Shown here: positions 33,290 through 41,648 of the stretch, one piece after another
How the letters are laid out: every line of letters begins with the position of its first letter
Position numbering within the stretch: the first letter of the stretch is position 1
NCBI GenBank assembly: GCA_965204905.1
Contig: OZ242042.1
Location: 1,488,001-1,552,000 of the forward strand
Direction: 5' to 3'
DNA: 64,000 nucleotides
Source of the DNA: Bin87 sp965204905
GTDB taxonomy: Bacteria > Chloroflexota > Dehalococcoidia > Lucifugimonadales > UBA3495
Program-made: the position numbers and the translations under genes
The notes under the pieces: model-generated
Seen by the model: only the letters and a program-made list of their open reading frames with translations
Told to the model about the DNA's origin: nothing
The model's database searches: none

Positions 33290-33709
33290 GGTGCGCGACC
33301 TCCTGGCGCGGGTTACAAAGTGCCCGGGAGAAAACGGTCTATGGGAAACCCAGGGAGAGCAGAATGGCGGAGCTGTTACTGGTGGCGTGGTGCGGCGCCT
33401 TCGGGCTGTAGCGGCAGCGCTGGCATGGGAGAGACAACAGAATGCTGGCTCTAGGCGCAGTTGGCGTGCTGAGCGCCGTGGCCGGTATTGCAGTGCTCAC
33501 AGGGTGAGCAGCCGCAGGGCAAGAGCCCCCGACGGCGGCGCTAGGAGCCGAAGTGGGAGAGGCCAATCGCCCACCTTGGTTGCGTAATTGCTTGAAAAGA
33601 GAAGTTGAATTGGCTCGACGTCAATCCAGAGGGGTGGCGAAGCGCACAGCAGGCCGTCTCCCGCAGCAAGACCCGCCTGCGCTTCGCCGTCCACCAGATA
33701 AGTCAGGGA
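33290..33709. other. Intergenic stretch with two tiny hydrophobic frames
   Basis: It contains the leader of the 33289 gene. On the plus strand two very short frames, each after GGGAGAG, encode 15 residues (33364-33411) and 21 residues (33442-33507), both hydrophobic. They are unproven. Otherwise empty. Confidence 0.35.
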
Positions 33710-34543
33710 TTACTCGTCCACGCCGTTTCCGGCGGCCCGCATCGCACGCAGCGATGGCGAAGGCTTGCCCTTCCAGCTGCCCTGGACGCCGCGCACCTTG
33801 TACACGTACTCGGTGTCGGCGTCGGTCCAGTTGTCGGCGTAGCACTGACCGGTGAGATCACCGTTCTCGCGGTCGATCTCCGCAACGGTGGCGATGACGC
33901 GCATTGAGCTGGCCTTCTCGCTCCCCAGCCGGCGCATGACCTCGTAGTGAGTTGGCTCACCGCTGACGAAGGGCCAACAGACCGTGATGTGCGGGTCTTC
34001 GTCGCTGTTCAACCGCATCAGTTCGTCGGGCGCGGCAATGCGAGGCACCCGAACCTGCTTTGACTCCGCGCCGTCGAACTGTTCGTTGTAGGCGCGCACC
34101 CGGTACTTGACCTTGAAGTCTCCGCCCACATGCTTGACCAGCGTGACGAGAACGCCGGTGACGCGTCCCTTGTCGTTGATGATGGGGGTCTCGGTGAAGC
34201 CCGAGTCATAGGTCACAGTCACCGGCTCCGCCAGGTCGGGAGTACTGAAGGTGATCTTGTAGCCCGTGATGTCGGCGCCGCCCCTGGGCTTGCGCCAGGT
34301 CAGCTTCACGGACCCGTCGTCGAGCCGCTCGGCCGTTAGCTTGCGTGGCTTTTCCGGCACAGAGGCCGACTCAGCGCCGACGCCTGTTGGCGCCGGCGCA
34401 ACGTGGCGAGCGTCGCCAGCCGAAGCCACCCCAACGGTGGAGACGGTGGCCGCCGCCACGCCAATTACCGCAGCGAACATCGCTGCAGCCAAGAAGTAAG
34501 GAACCGCCACACGGGGGTTCCCTATGAATGCAAGTTTTCCCAT
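33710..34543 (-). CDS. Secreted fibronectin type III-like protein
   Basis: 277 residues from ATG 34543 with AGGAGG ten bases upstream. The N-terminal signal segment (about 14-42, Ala-rich hydrophobic) is followed by one clear fibronectin III domain (K-P-R-K-L-T-A, K-L-T-W-R-K-P, K-V-K-Y-R-V-R-A-Y-N) and a second, more distant one ending in Y-V-Y-K-V-R-G-V-Q-G-S. It lies about 420 bases upstream of the larger FnIII gene on the same strand. They are probably functionally related but separately transcribed. Confidence 0.7.
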   Translation of the reverse strand: MGKLAFIGNPRVAVPYFLAAAMFAAVIGVAAATVSTVGVASAGDARHVAPAPTGVGAESASVPEKPRKLTAERLDDGSVKLTWRKPRGGADITGYKITFSTPDLAEPVTVTYDSGFTETPIINDKGRVTGVLVTLVKHVGGDFKVKYRVRAYNEQFDGAESKQVRVPRIAAPDELMRLNSDEDPHITVCWPFVSGEPTHYEVMRRLGSEKASSMRVIATVAEIDRENGDLTGQCYADNWTDADTEYVYKVRGVQGSWKGKPSPSLRAMRAAGNGVDE

Positions 34544-35290
34544 TTGATTCCATCCTCCTGTAATGGTCCTGTTACTTCTGGTTGCGGGAGACTGCCAACC
34601 GGCAGCAACGGTTATGTGCGTGTTTGCACCATCTTGCTTCTCCTTGGGTCGCCGGAAACGGCGACAGGTCGGGTTGGCCGCAAGATCGTAGCAATCGCAT
34701 CAGACGCAACCCTGGAGCGATGGCGTCCCAGGGCCGTCGGGCGGGTTATTTGGCGCTGCATTTCCGATGTCATTTGTGCGGCGTTTTAGCCGCTTTTGAG
34801 TTCAAAATGTGGGTTGCTGGGCCGCTGGATGGTTCCGTCTCGTGGGGCTGCGTTATCCCGGTATCGGTTGTGGCAGATGCGCCACTGGATTGACGGCGGG
34901 GTAGGAACAAGGGCCGGCGCAGCGGCGGCGCAGGCAATGAAAAAGCCCCGCTCGGATGGAGCGGGGCGGTTGCTTACGGCTCGGCGTGGTGCTGGTCGCC
35001 TGCGGCGCGATGATTCATTCACCGCTAGCTGGGAAGTGCAGCAGGATCGGCTGAGTTTCGGGGTTTGGGCGCGAGCGTGAGGGTTTATCGGTCGTATCTC
35101 ATTGCCAAACCGTCACCGCGGTGTCGGAATCCGTATACGCTCGCGTAGCATTGCCAAGGACGAAAGTTTACTAGTACACTCCCACCCAAATGCCGAACTG
35201 AAGCAAGCATCAGCTGGCTGTCAATAGGCACAATATTGGTTCGGGCAGCCTAGCCCGTGACGAACGAGGACCGGAAGCGAACTCAACGAC
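34544..35290. other. Long intergenic stretch with an orphan terminator module
   Basis: No gene is supported. A CGCCGGAAA-type repeat match lies near 34650 in the leader of the 34543 gene, and a terminator-containing repeat lies at 34938-35008. From about 35100 the DNA becomes AT-richer and must hold the promoter of the 35291 operon. Confidence 0.5.
34938..35008 (-). repeat. Terminator-bearing repeat, copy A
   Basis: About 67 bases match copy B at 37834 with roughly ten differences. It contains GCCCCGCTC (34945-34953) and GAGCGGGGC (34959-34967) with A5 to the left, a reverse-strand terminator. No gene to its right on the reverse strand uses it, so it is likely a remnant of a duplicated gene end. 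Confidence 0.6.
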
Positions 35291-35866
35291 GTGACAATAC
35301 CAGCATGGGACGGAAACGCAATTGTTCCCACCATTCGCCCGGGCATTCCTGAGACCGCGGTAAACGAACCGGACAACCGGTCACCGTACAAGGCAGACGT
35401 GACTCAAGTGGTGCAACGTTTTGGCGTCACCCCACATAGGATCCGTTTACTCAGCGGTTTCCTTGACTACAGGGCGGCACTTCACGCTGCGGGAGCTCTA
35501 CACGGTTTCCAATGGATAGACGGCAGTTTCGCGGAAGACGTGGAGCACCGACTTTTGGAGCCACACGTGCCAAACGACATAGACGTTGTGACGTTCTTCT
35601 ATCCGCCAAACCCCGTCACTGGCGAATTGGAGGACCTATTTGACATTGACCTTACCAAGCCGAATTTCCACGTTGATGCGTACCCAGTCGTCTTGGGCGT
35701 AGAGTTGACACAGAACTTGGTGGAAACCATCGCATACTGGCACAGCGTGTGGTCGCACCGTCGCCCAGATAAGATGGGTAAGGGATTCGTCCAGATCGAC
35801 TTGGAACCAAGCCAAGACTCAACGGCTCGTGCAGCGCTCAATGCCTTGACGCAAAGGTACCGATGA
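35291..35866 (+). CDS. DUF6932-like nucleotidyltransferase-fold protein
   Basis: 191 residues; GTG 35291 starts the M-T-I-P-A-W-D-G N-terminus typical of this group. The motif W-I-D-G-S-F (75-80), then N-D-I-D-V-V (95-100), is the G-S...D-x-D active-site pattern of the MNT/pol-beta nucleotidyltransferase superfamily, with Asp96 and Asp98 as metal ligands. Further motifs are G-F-L-D-Y-R-A-A-L upstream and an amphipathic C-terminus. Its stop overlaps the next start by four bases (ATGA). MNT-type enzymes include antitoxins and defence effectors. Function here is inferred, not shown. Confidence 0.65.
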   Translation: MTIPAWDGNAIVPTIRPGIPETAVNEPDNRSPYKADVTQVVQRFGVTPHRIRLLSGFLDYRAALHAAGALHGFQWIDGSFAEDVEHRLLEPHVPNDIDVVTFFYPPNPVTGELEDLFDIDLTKPNFHVDAYPVVLGVELTQNLVETIAYWHSVWSHRRPDKMGKGFVQIDLEPSQDSTARAALNALTQRYR

Positions 35867-36765
35867 TGCGGCAGGATGAATACGACAGTTACGCGTCCGA
35901 AATCGGAACCCTGCAGCGAATTCTCGAAGGGGTGACTGATGACCGGGAAATTGAACGCCGTTCCTTAGAGGCGCGGTTACGCCGGCTAAGAGAAAGGATT
36001 AGAGACGCCGCCGTTACACCGCCCCCCAAGAAACTAACGGTTACATTTACCGGGAAACCGGTGTATGAGAATTACGGGATCGAAGCCAATTTCGGTGCAA
36101 CCGCTGTGAGCATGTTCAGTGACACTATCAGGATAGCCACTGCCGCCATGACGGGAGAACTCAAAGACACCGGGCAAATACCAAGAAACGCGATGGGTCA
36201 GCCTGTTATCACCGATGTGGCCGTCGGCTCATTTGGATTCGAACTGGAATTGCCCGCTGTAGCGGGGCAGCCTGACTCAACAAGCTTTCCAGAAGAAGCT
36301 GCCATCAAAGTGCAGGACTTGTTGAGGCTGTCCAATGAAGGCAGCGATGACGAGTTGTCGGAGATTGCCAATGATCTTCACCCACGGGCCTTAAACAAGG
36401 TCGCACAGTTCTTGAAGTTCATGGTTCGCAGAGAGGCCCAGTTCGTCATGGACTTCGATGGTAAAGAGGTTCGGTTTCAGAACGATCGGGAAGTCGAGGA
36501 CTCATTGGAACGGCTAGCACCGAGTAACATAGAAGACCGTACCGAAACAGTGACCGGTATCATGATCGGTGTGGTCCCAACCAGAAGGTATTTCGAGTTG
36601 AACACTGGAGAGGGAGCTTCTATGGACGGCAGGATCGGACGCGAGATCGGTGATTTGTACCGAGTTGCGGAGCTTTACACCAACCAACGGGTGATTGCGA
36701 GGATCCGGTCGGTGCGCGTAGGAAAGGGCGTAACGCGATACACACTGACGGCTGTACAACGTTGA
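35863..36765 (+). CDS. Unknown partner protein of the nucleotidyltransferase-fold gene
   Basis: 300 residues from ATG 35863 (second ATG at 35866), coupled to the upstream gene. The N-terminus (1-50) is a charged coiled-coil. A beta/alpha domain follows with G-K-P-V-Y-E-N-Y-G-I-E-A-N-F near 67-80 and V-G-S-F-G-F-E-L-E near 122-130, motifs I have seen repeatedly beside DUF6932-type genes. The second half is alpha/beta, ending in a strand-rich segment (V-R-V-G-K-G-V-T-R-Y-T-L). There are no membrane segments and no nuclease or kinase motif. GC is lower than in core genes. Confidence 0.55.
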   Translation: MMRQDEYDSYASEIGTLQRILEGVTDDREIERRSLEARLRRLRERIRDAAVTPPPKKLTVTFTGKPVYENYGIEANFGATAVSMFSDTIRIATAAMTGELKDTGQIPRNAMGQPVITDVAVGSFGFELELPAVAGQPDSTSFPEEAAIKVQDLLRLSNEGSDDELSEIANDLHPRALNKVAQFLKFMVRREAQFVMDFDGKEVRFQNDREVEDSLERLAPSNIEDRTETVTGIMIGVVPTRRYFELNTGEGASMDGRIGREIGDLYRVAELYTNQRVIARIRSVRVGKGVTRYTLTAVQR

Positions 36766-36775
36766 GTGGAACAAA

Positions 36776-36991
36776 CTGACGACAGTATCGGGACTGCGTG
36801 GCAACAAAGGCGTAGTAAGAGTGACCGCTGATTTGCCGGTCAGGGTGGAAGTCGGCCGCTGAAACAAGATTGTGGGCCGCGGCTGCCCAGAGGAGCTCGG
36901 CGGCGGTCAGGCGGTTTCCGTATCGGTCGAATTCCTGGCCCGGTCTGGCTAAAAATTCGGAAGACGTGCCCAGGCATTCCTGGGGTGTCAT
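36776..36991 (-). pseudogene. Probable gene remnant overlapping the pseudogene stop (ATGA)
   Basis: A frame starting at ATG 36991 overlaps the stop of the upstream broken gene, as coupled genes do. Its first ~60 residues look coding (F-D-R-Y-G-N-R-L-T-A-A-E-L-L-W-A-A-A-A-H-N), then it runs into the end of the convergent 36765 gene. The true 3' end is probably lost or shifted. Confidence 0.35.
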
Positions 36992-37711
36992 GGCACATTA
37001 GAGCTCAGACGCTTCGCCAGTTCGTCTGCCGCTTGGGCGGATGAGACGGCGGGTTCGCTGTCGTAGCCGTTTTCGGCGAAGTATCCTAGGCGGGCGTCTT
37101 GGTGTGCGGATTTGCGATGCCGTGGTTGTTGCTCAGGCCCATGCCGTCGCTGGGAGCATGCATGAGCATCTTGTAGACCTCGTCGGCGTTCTGCGGCAGT
37201 GTACCGGTGGCAAGGGCTACCACGGCATTGGTGTCGTGGTTGGTGGCGTGCGGCCAGCCGTGGAAAGCTGCCTGACCAATGACAACGCAGTTGGCCCCGT
37301 ATCAGAGGGTCACGGTGCTGGAGACGGTGTCACCGCGCTTGAAGTCGTTTCGGGCGGCGGTGAAGTAGGACCCGCTGGCTTCGTCAACCGCGGTCAGCAG
37401 CGGTGAGCGCAGTTCTGGCGCCAAGGGCGCCGGCGGGGTTTCGGCCAGGTATTTGACTCTGCCGTCGGGGGTGCCTAATGCCGGGTCTGCTGCGACTACC
37501 CTTGCACATTGGCGTAGGCTTGTGCCAATGCAGTGAGCGGCATCATTTGCCATTCAACTGATCCGAAGGCGTCCGGAGCGTCGAATAGGGTCATGGTCTT
37601 TTCCCTGATACGGGCGTCTGGTTCGGTGCTTGGACTTCCGAAGGCGATCATTGTTTCCTTGGCTTCGGGGCGGATTTTCATGGTTCCTGTCTTGGTAGGA
37701 GTTGGGGTCAT
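36988..37711 (-). pseudogene. Multiply broken gene of unknown function
   Basis: Reading the reverse strand from ATG 37711, one protein-like sequence of about 240 residues can be followed through three lesions. These are a frameshift near 37500 (A-Y-A-N-V-Q to V-V-A-A-D-P-A-L), an in-frame TGA at 37302 (T-V-T-L-stop-Y-G-A-N-C-V-V-I-G), and a frameshift near 37095 (N-P-H-T-K to A-R-L-G-Y-F-A-E-N). It ends L-A-K-R-L-S-S-N-V-P at 36988. The product is not recognised; it resembles small phage or element structural/regulatory genes only in context. Confidence 0.55.
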
Positions 37712-37833
37712 ATTGTGGGGGCTGGCATTCTCAGGTCAACCTGCCGTGGGCGATGGCACGAGTGTACTCGGTTGGCATCCCCGTTCAGGAATTATGAATT
37801 ATTGGGTGTGGCGCTTCATTAACCATTCTGCAA

Positions 37834-37904
37834 CGAAAAAGCCCCGCTCGAATGGAGTGGGGCGGTTGCTCACGGCCTGGCGGGGCGCTGGGCGCCTACG
37901 GCTT
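37834..37904 (-). terminator. Terminator-bearing repeat, copy B
   Basis: GCCCCGCTC (37841-37849) pairs with GAGTGGGGC (37855-37863), one G-T pair, with T5 following on the reverse strand. It lies about 100 bases after the stop of the 37969 gene and should end that transcript. The adjoining ~40 bases also match copy A. Confidence 0.7.
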
Positions 37905-37968
37905 GGGGCCAAAGATAGTCTCTTCGTGCGTTCGGATCGAACCGTTTGGGGTAAGCAGGGTCACCCTG

Positions 37969-38253
37969 CTACTCGTCCTGTGGGTCGGGAGACGGTGACG
38001 TTGTGTCCGACGAGTCCGCCTTGGTGCGTTTTGCGTTCTGATTGTTTCGGTAACGCTCTGCGCATTCCGCGCACCGGGTTCGTCCAGGGCGGGATTTGTT
38101 GGGGCATGACTGGCAGATCCCGGCGGCCCGGCGCTCGTCGTAGTGTTCGCGTCCTCGTTTGCGTTCTGACTCCCGTTGTTCGGGAGTCCTGAGATTGCGT
38201 CGCCAGTGTCGGTGGTATTCGCGTTGGTTCGCGCGGCGCTTCTCCGGGTCCAT
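37969..38253 (-). CDS. Small Cys-rich basic protein (zinc-knuckle type)
   Basis: 94 residues from ATG 38253; a 122-residue version from 38337 is possible. It has an Arg/Glu-rich helical N-terminus (E-K-R-R-A-N-Q-R-E-Y-H-R-H-W), then I-C-Q-S-C-P-N-K-S-R-P-G-R-T-R-C-A-E-C, two C-x-x-C pairs that should bind zinc. Small proteins of this type are common in phage and mobile-element regions; they resemble minimal HNH or nucleic-acid-binding knuckles but lack catalytic His/Asn spacing. It is followed by terminator copy B. Confidence 0.6.
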   Translation of the reverse strand: MDPEKRRANQREYHRHWRRNLRTPEQRESERKRGREHYDERRAAGICQSCPNKSRPGRTRCAECAERYRNNQNAKRTKADSSDTTSPSPDPQDE

Positions 38254-38397
38254 GGGCTCCGGTTTTGCCGCCAACTTGACCCTGTAATGAAAAGTTCTGC
38301 CTACAGTATGGTTAGGCCAGCCACCGTCTCGTTGCACCGCGCACTACCGTTTTAAACCCCTGACGGCCCATACCCTCCGGCCGGGGATTGCTGAATC

Positions 38398-39801
38398 TCA
38401 CGCTCTACGCTCCAGGAACATGGGCATTCCGCCCTTGGGCCTCAGGGAGATCAGGGGCAACACATCCGCTTTGTGCCTTGGATCATGGCGCATGGTCCAG
38501 CGCCGCCCAATTGTCGCCAGGATCAGCTTGGCCTCCATCATTGCAAAACCCTCTCCGATGCAGCGACGCGGCCCGCCGCCAAACGGATAATACGCGAATT
38601 GGGGCAGGTTGGCTCTGAACTCCGGAGTCCAACGATCCGGCCGAAACTCAAGCGGCGCGTCAAAAAATCTCGGGTCCCGTTGCGCAATCAACTGCGGAGC
38701 CAGCAGAAACGCTCCGGCTGGAATGTGGTACCCGCCCAGGTCGAACGGCTGGAACGCCATCCTCCCCCAGAACCAGATGGGCGGGTAGAGTCGCAACGCC
38801 TCTTCCAGCGCCAGGTCCATGAACGTGAGGTTCGGCAGGTCATCCAGCGTCGCCGGACGATCCCCAATCACTTCATCCAGCTCGCTTTGGAACCTGGCTT
38901 GCAACTCCGGGTGCGTAGCCAGCAGATACCACGTCCAGATCAGCGTCACGGCCGTGGTCTCATGGCCGGCGGCAAACATCGTCACCGTTTCGTCCCGGAC
39001 CTGTTCGTCGGTGAGGGTTGCGGTGGCTGACTCTGCGCTGGCGTCGTCCTCCAACCGGGCCTCTATCAGCAGCGATAGCAGGTCGTCACCGCGCTCGAGT
39101 GCGGCGCGGCGCTCCGCTATCAGCCCGTAGATGATCCGGTCCAGGTCGGCTCGGGCGCGCTTGAATCTCACGCTGTACGGTAGCGGGAGGCGATGGAACA
39201 GTTTGCGCATCCGAGGTGGCTGGTTGGCCCTGGTGGTGATGTAGTTGTTGCTGAGCGCAAAAGCCGCTCCAATCCGACGCACCTCATCCGCCAGGTCGGT
39301 CCCGAATAGTGTCTTGACCACGATGCGCAATGTCAGTTGAGACAACTCACGCCCCAAATCTACCGTTTGACCGTCAGCCCAATCGTTCTGGTGCTCCATG
39401 GCGTACGATTGCATGGTCTCCGCGTACCGTTCGATACGGTCTCGCCGGAGGCTGGGTTGAATCAAACGCCGTTGCCGCAGATGATCCGCGCCCGTAGCGG
39501 TGATCAGGCCGTTGCCCGTCAGCAACTTCATCACCTCGGTGTTCGGACCGCGGTCCACTTTCTGGTGGTTGGTGACGATAACGTCCCGGATCAGGTCGGG
39601 ATGATTGACCAGATATACCAGCGCCGGTTTGATGGAAAGCGTTACCAGGTCGCCGTACTTGGATGCTTCCCGCATGAACCCTATGGGATTCCACATGTAG
39701 CGAAAGGTCTGACCGACCAGGGGCAACTCGCGCGGCCCCGGCGGCAGCGTGATCCGGTCAATCGCCGGCCGCGGTGGATATGTGGTTCGGGCGGACGTCA
39801 T
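38398..39801 (-). CDS. Cytochrome P450
   Basis: 467 residues from ATG 39801. Family motifs are all present: oxygen-binding I-helix A-G-H-E-T-T (about 275), K-helix E-x-x-R in E-E-A-L-R-L-Y-P-P, the P-x-R-F-like F-R-P-D-R-W, and the heme loop F-G-G-G-P-R-R-C-I-G with ligand Cys near 414. It has no N-terminal membrane anchor, so it is soluble. The N-terminal P-P-G-P...G resembles CYP4/102-like and bacterial CYP fatty-acid hydroxylases; the substrate is unknown. A cupin gene is 44 bases upstream on the same strand. Confidence 0.95.
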   Translation of the reverse strand: MTSARTTYPPRPAIDRITLPPGPRELPLVGQTFRYMWNPIGFMREASKYGDLVTLSIKPALVYLVNHPDLIRDVIVTNHQKVDRGPNTEVMKLLTGNGLITATGADHLRQRRLIQPSLRRDRIERYAETMQSYAMEHQNDWADGQTVDLGRELSQLTLRIVVKTLFGTDLADEVRRIGAAFALSNNYITTRANQPPRMRKLFHRLPLPYSVRFKRARADLDRIIYGLIAERRAALERGDDLLSLLIEARLEDDASAESATATLTDEQVRDETVTMFAAGHETTAVTLIWTWYLLATHPELQARFQSELDEVIGDRPATLDDLPNLTFMDLALEEALRLYPPIWFWGRMAFQPFDLGGYHIPAGAFLLAPQLIAQRDPRFFDAPLEFRPDRWTPEFRANLPQFAYYPFGGGPRRCIGEGFAMMEAKLILATIGRRWTMRHDPRHKADVLPLISLRPKGGMPMFLERRA

Positions 39802-39845
39802 GAGCTACGCCACGCGCACCCCTCAAGCGTGCCGACGCTGCCGCG

Positions 39846-40184
39846 CTAATTGTCCAGCGGGATGGTCGCGGTCAACCTCGGCCCGTCGCCCACCGCGCGG
39901 GTCGTGTGTCCCTGGCCGGTTAGATCCTCGGCCAGCATGGCCTGCCCGGGACCAAAGCGATGGACCGAACCGTCGCCGAGCCCGATTTCAACCTCGCCTT
40001 CCAGCGTAATCACGAACTGGCGGCGCGGAGCGCAATGCCAGTCGCTGAAGTATCCCGACTCCACTCGGCGAAACACGATGCCGCTGGTGCCTTGCATGGC
40101 CGCTAGCTCAGGGTGGGTGTCCAACTCCAGGTGCTCAATATGGGATTGGCCGTCGTCTCCGGTATAAAGCCTGGCGATTGGCAT
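39846..40184 (-). CDS. Small cupin-domain protein
   Basis: 112 residues from ATG 40184 with a full AAGGAGG. A single cupin fold is seen: S-D-W-H near 48-51, F-V-I-T-L-E-G-E-V-E-I-G-L-G-D-G near 58-73, and the second motif with G-P-G-Q-A-M-L-A-E-D-L-T-G-Q-G-H. The metal-ligand pattern is only partly canonical (H...H...). The role is unknown, but it probably shares a transcript with the P450. Confidence 0.85.
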   Translation of the reverse strand: MPIARLYTGDDGQSHIEHLELDTHPELAAMQGTSGIVFRRVESGYFSDWHCAPRRQFVITLEGEVEIGLGDGSVHRFGPGQAMLAEDLTGQGHTTRAVGDGPRLTATIPLDN

Positions 40185-40299
40185 GGGGTGCCTCCTTGTA
40201 GGGCGATTTGCCTGCTCAATTGGATTCTATCAAACCTTGTAGATGTCATGGGTTGGCCGGCCCTCCGCACGACTCGGTTGTTTGACTTGGACGCCGTTG

Positions 40300-40329
40300 T
40301 TGAGGATATTGGCCCCACTCGGCTATAAT
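40300..40329 (+). promoter_or_regulatory. Sigma-70-like promoter of dnaJ-prmA
   Basis: TTGAGG (40300-40305) and TATAAT (40324-40329) are separated by 18 bases, 32 bases before the dnaJ ATG. No CIRCE-type heat-shock operator is visible. Confidence 0.65.
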
Positions 40330-40361
40330 CATGTCATAATCTGTGAGCTTTACGTAAAAAT

Positions 40362-41648
40362 ATGCCAGTCGATTATTACGAGACCCTCGGGGTTGACCGG
40401 GCGGCGAACGACGAACAGATCCGTCGCGCCTTCCGCCGGAAGGCCATGGAGTTCCATCCGGACCGAAACAAGACGCCCGGCGCCGAGGACAAATTCAAGG
40501 AAATCAACGAGGCGTACCAGGTCCTCAGCGACCAGGAGAAACGCTCTCGATACGACCGTTTCGGGCACGCTGGAGTTAACGGCGGCGCCGACCGGCCTTT
40601 CGACGGCTTCGACCCGTTCGGCGGTTTCGGCGATATTTTCGATACCTTCTTTGGGGGTGGAACACGCACGGCCAGTCAACCCCGCGCCGGCGAGGACATC
40701 GCCCAACGGCTGAACCTCACCTTCGAGGAAGCTGTTTTCGGCTGCGAACGCGATATTGACATACAGCGCGTTGAGCCTTGCCATCTCTGTTCCGGCGCTG
40801 GCAACGAACCCGGCACTCCAATTTCCACTTGCGCCACCTGCAACGGTTCTGGTCAGGTTCGTCGCGCCCAGCGCAGCGTTTTCGGGCAGTTCGCCGTAAC
40901 GTCGCCCTGCTCCGCCTGCAACGGCTCCGGACGCTATATCGAAACCCATTGCCACAACTGCCGAGGCCGCGGCTACGAGCGCCGCCAGCGTACGCGCACT
41001 GTTACCATCCCTGCGGGTGTCAACGACGGGATGCAAGTGAGAATCACCGGAGAAGGCGATGCCGGCGCCAACGGCGGCCCCCCGGGAAATCTGTACGTCC
41101 AGGTCAGGGTCCAGGAACACCCATTGTTTGCCCGAGAGGATGAAGACCTGCTGCTGCGGTTGGATCTCAACATTGCGGAAGCCGCGTTGGGTTCTACCAA
41201 GCAGGTTCCCACTTTGGAAGGCGAAGAGGTCACTCTGGATATTCCTGCCGGCACCCAGTCCGGCCGGGTGTTCCGCATCCGCGGCCACGGCGTACCCAGA
41301 TTGCGCCGCGATGGTCGCGCCACCAACCGGCGCGGTGACATCAGGGTGGTGGTTGATGTCAACGTCCCCCAGCGGCTCAACAAGTACCAGCGGCAATTGT
41401 TGGAAGACTTGGCCTATTCCTTCCAGAATCGCGGTAATGCGCCGCCCGAGCCCGCGAAATCTAGATCCCGGGGCCGGCGTAAATCGGGAAATTCTGCCGA
41501 TCCGAAGGCCGAAACCGAAGAACCTCCGGCGGCCAGTTCCACCCAGGAAGCAGCGGAGCCTTCCGGGGAAGGCAGACAGACCGGAGAAGAGAAACAGAAA
41601 GGTCTCTTTGATCGCATCAAGGATACCTTTACCCCTGGTGACGACTGA
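40362..41648 (+). CDS. dnaJ: Chaperone DnaJ
   Basis: 428 residues. The J domain (1-70) has the H-P-D motif in E-F-H-P-D-R-N. A Gly/Phe-rich linker and a zinc domain with four C-x-x-C-x-G-x-G repeats follow (C-H-L-C-S-G-A-G, C-A-T-C-N-G-S-G, C-S-A-C-N-G-S-G, C-H-N-C-R-G-R-G; about 142-215). The substrate-binding C-terminal domains come next. About 70 extra charged residues (S-R-S-R-G-R-R..., acidic end) extend beyond the usual ~375. DnaJ delivers substrates to DnaK; neither dnaK nor grpE is nearby. The stop overlaps the prmA start (TGATG). Confidence 0.96.
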   Translation: MPVDYYETLGVDRAANDEQIRRAFRRKAMEFHPDRNKTPGAEDKFKEINEAYQVLSDQEKRSRYDRFGHAGVNGGADRPFDGFDPFGGFGDIFDTFFGGGTRTASQPRAGEDIAQRLNLTFEEAVFGCERDIDIQRVEPCHLCSGAGNEPGTPISTCATCNGSGQVRRAQRSVFGQFAVTSPCSACNGSGRYIETHCHNCRGRGYERRQRTRTVTIPAGVNDGMQVRITGEGDAGANGGPPGNLYVQVRVQEHPLFAREDEDLLLRLDLNIAEAALGSTKQVPTLEGEEVTLDIPAGTQSGRVFRIRGHGVPRLRRDGRATNRRGDIRVVVDVNVPQRLNKYQRQLLEDLAYSFQNRGNAPPEPAKSRSRGRRKSGNSADPKAETEEPPAASSTQEAAEPSGEGRQTGEEKQKGLFDRIKDTFTPGDD

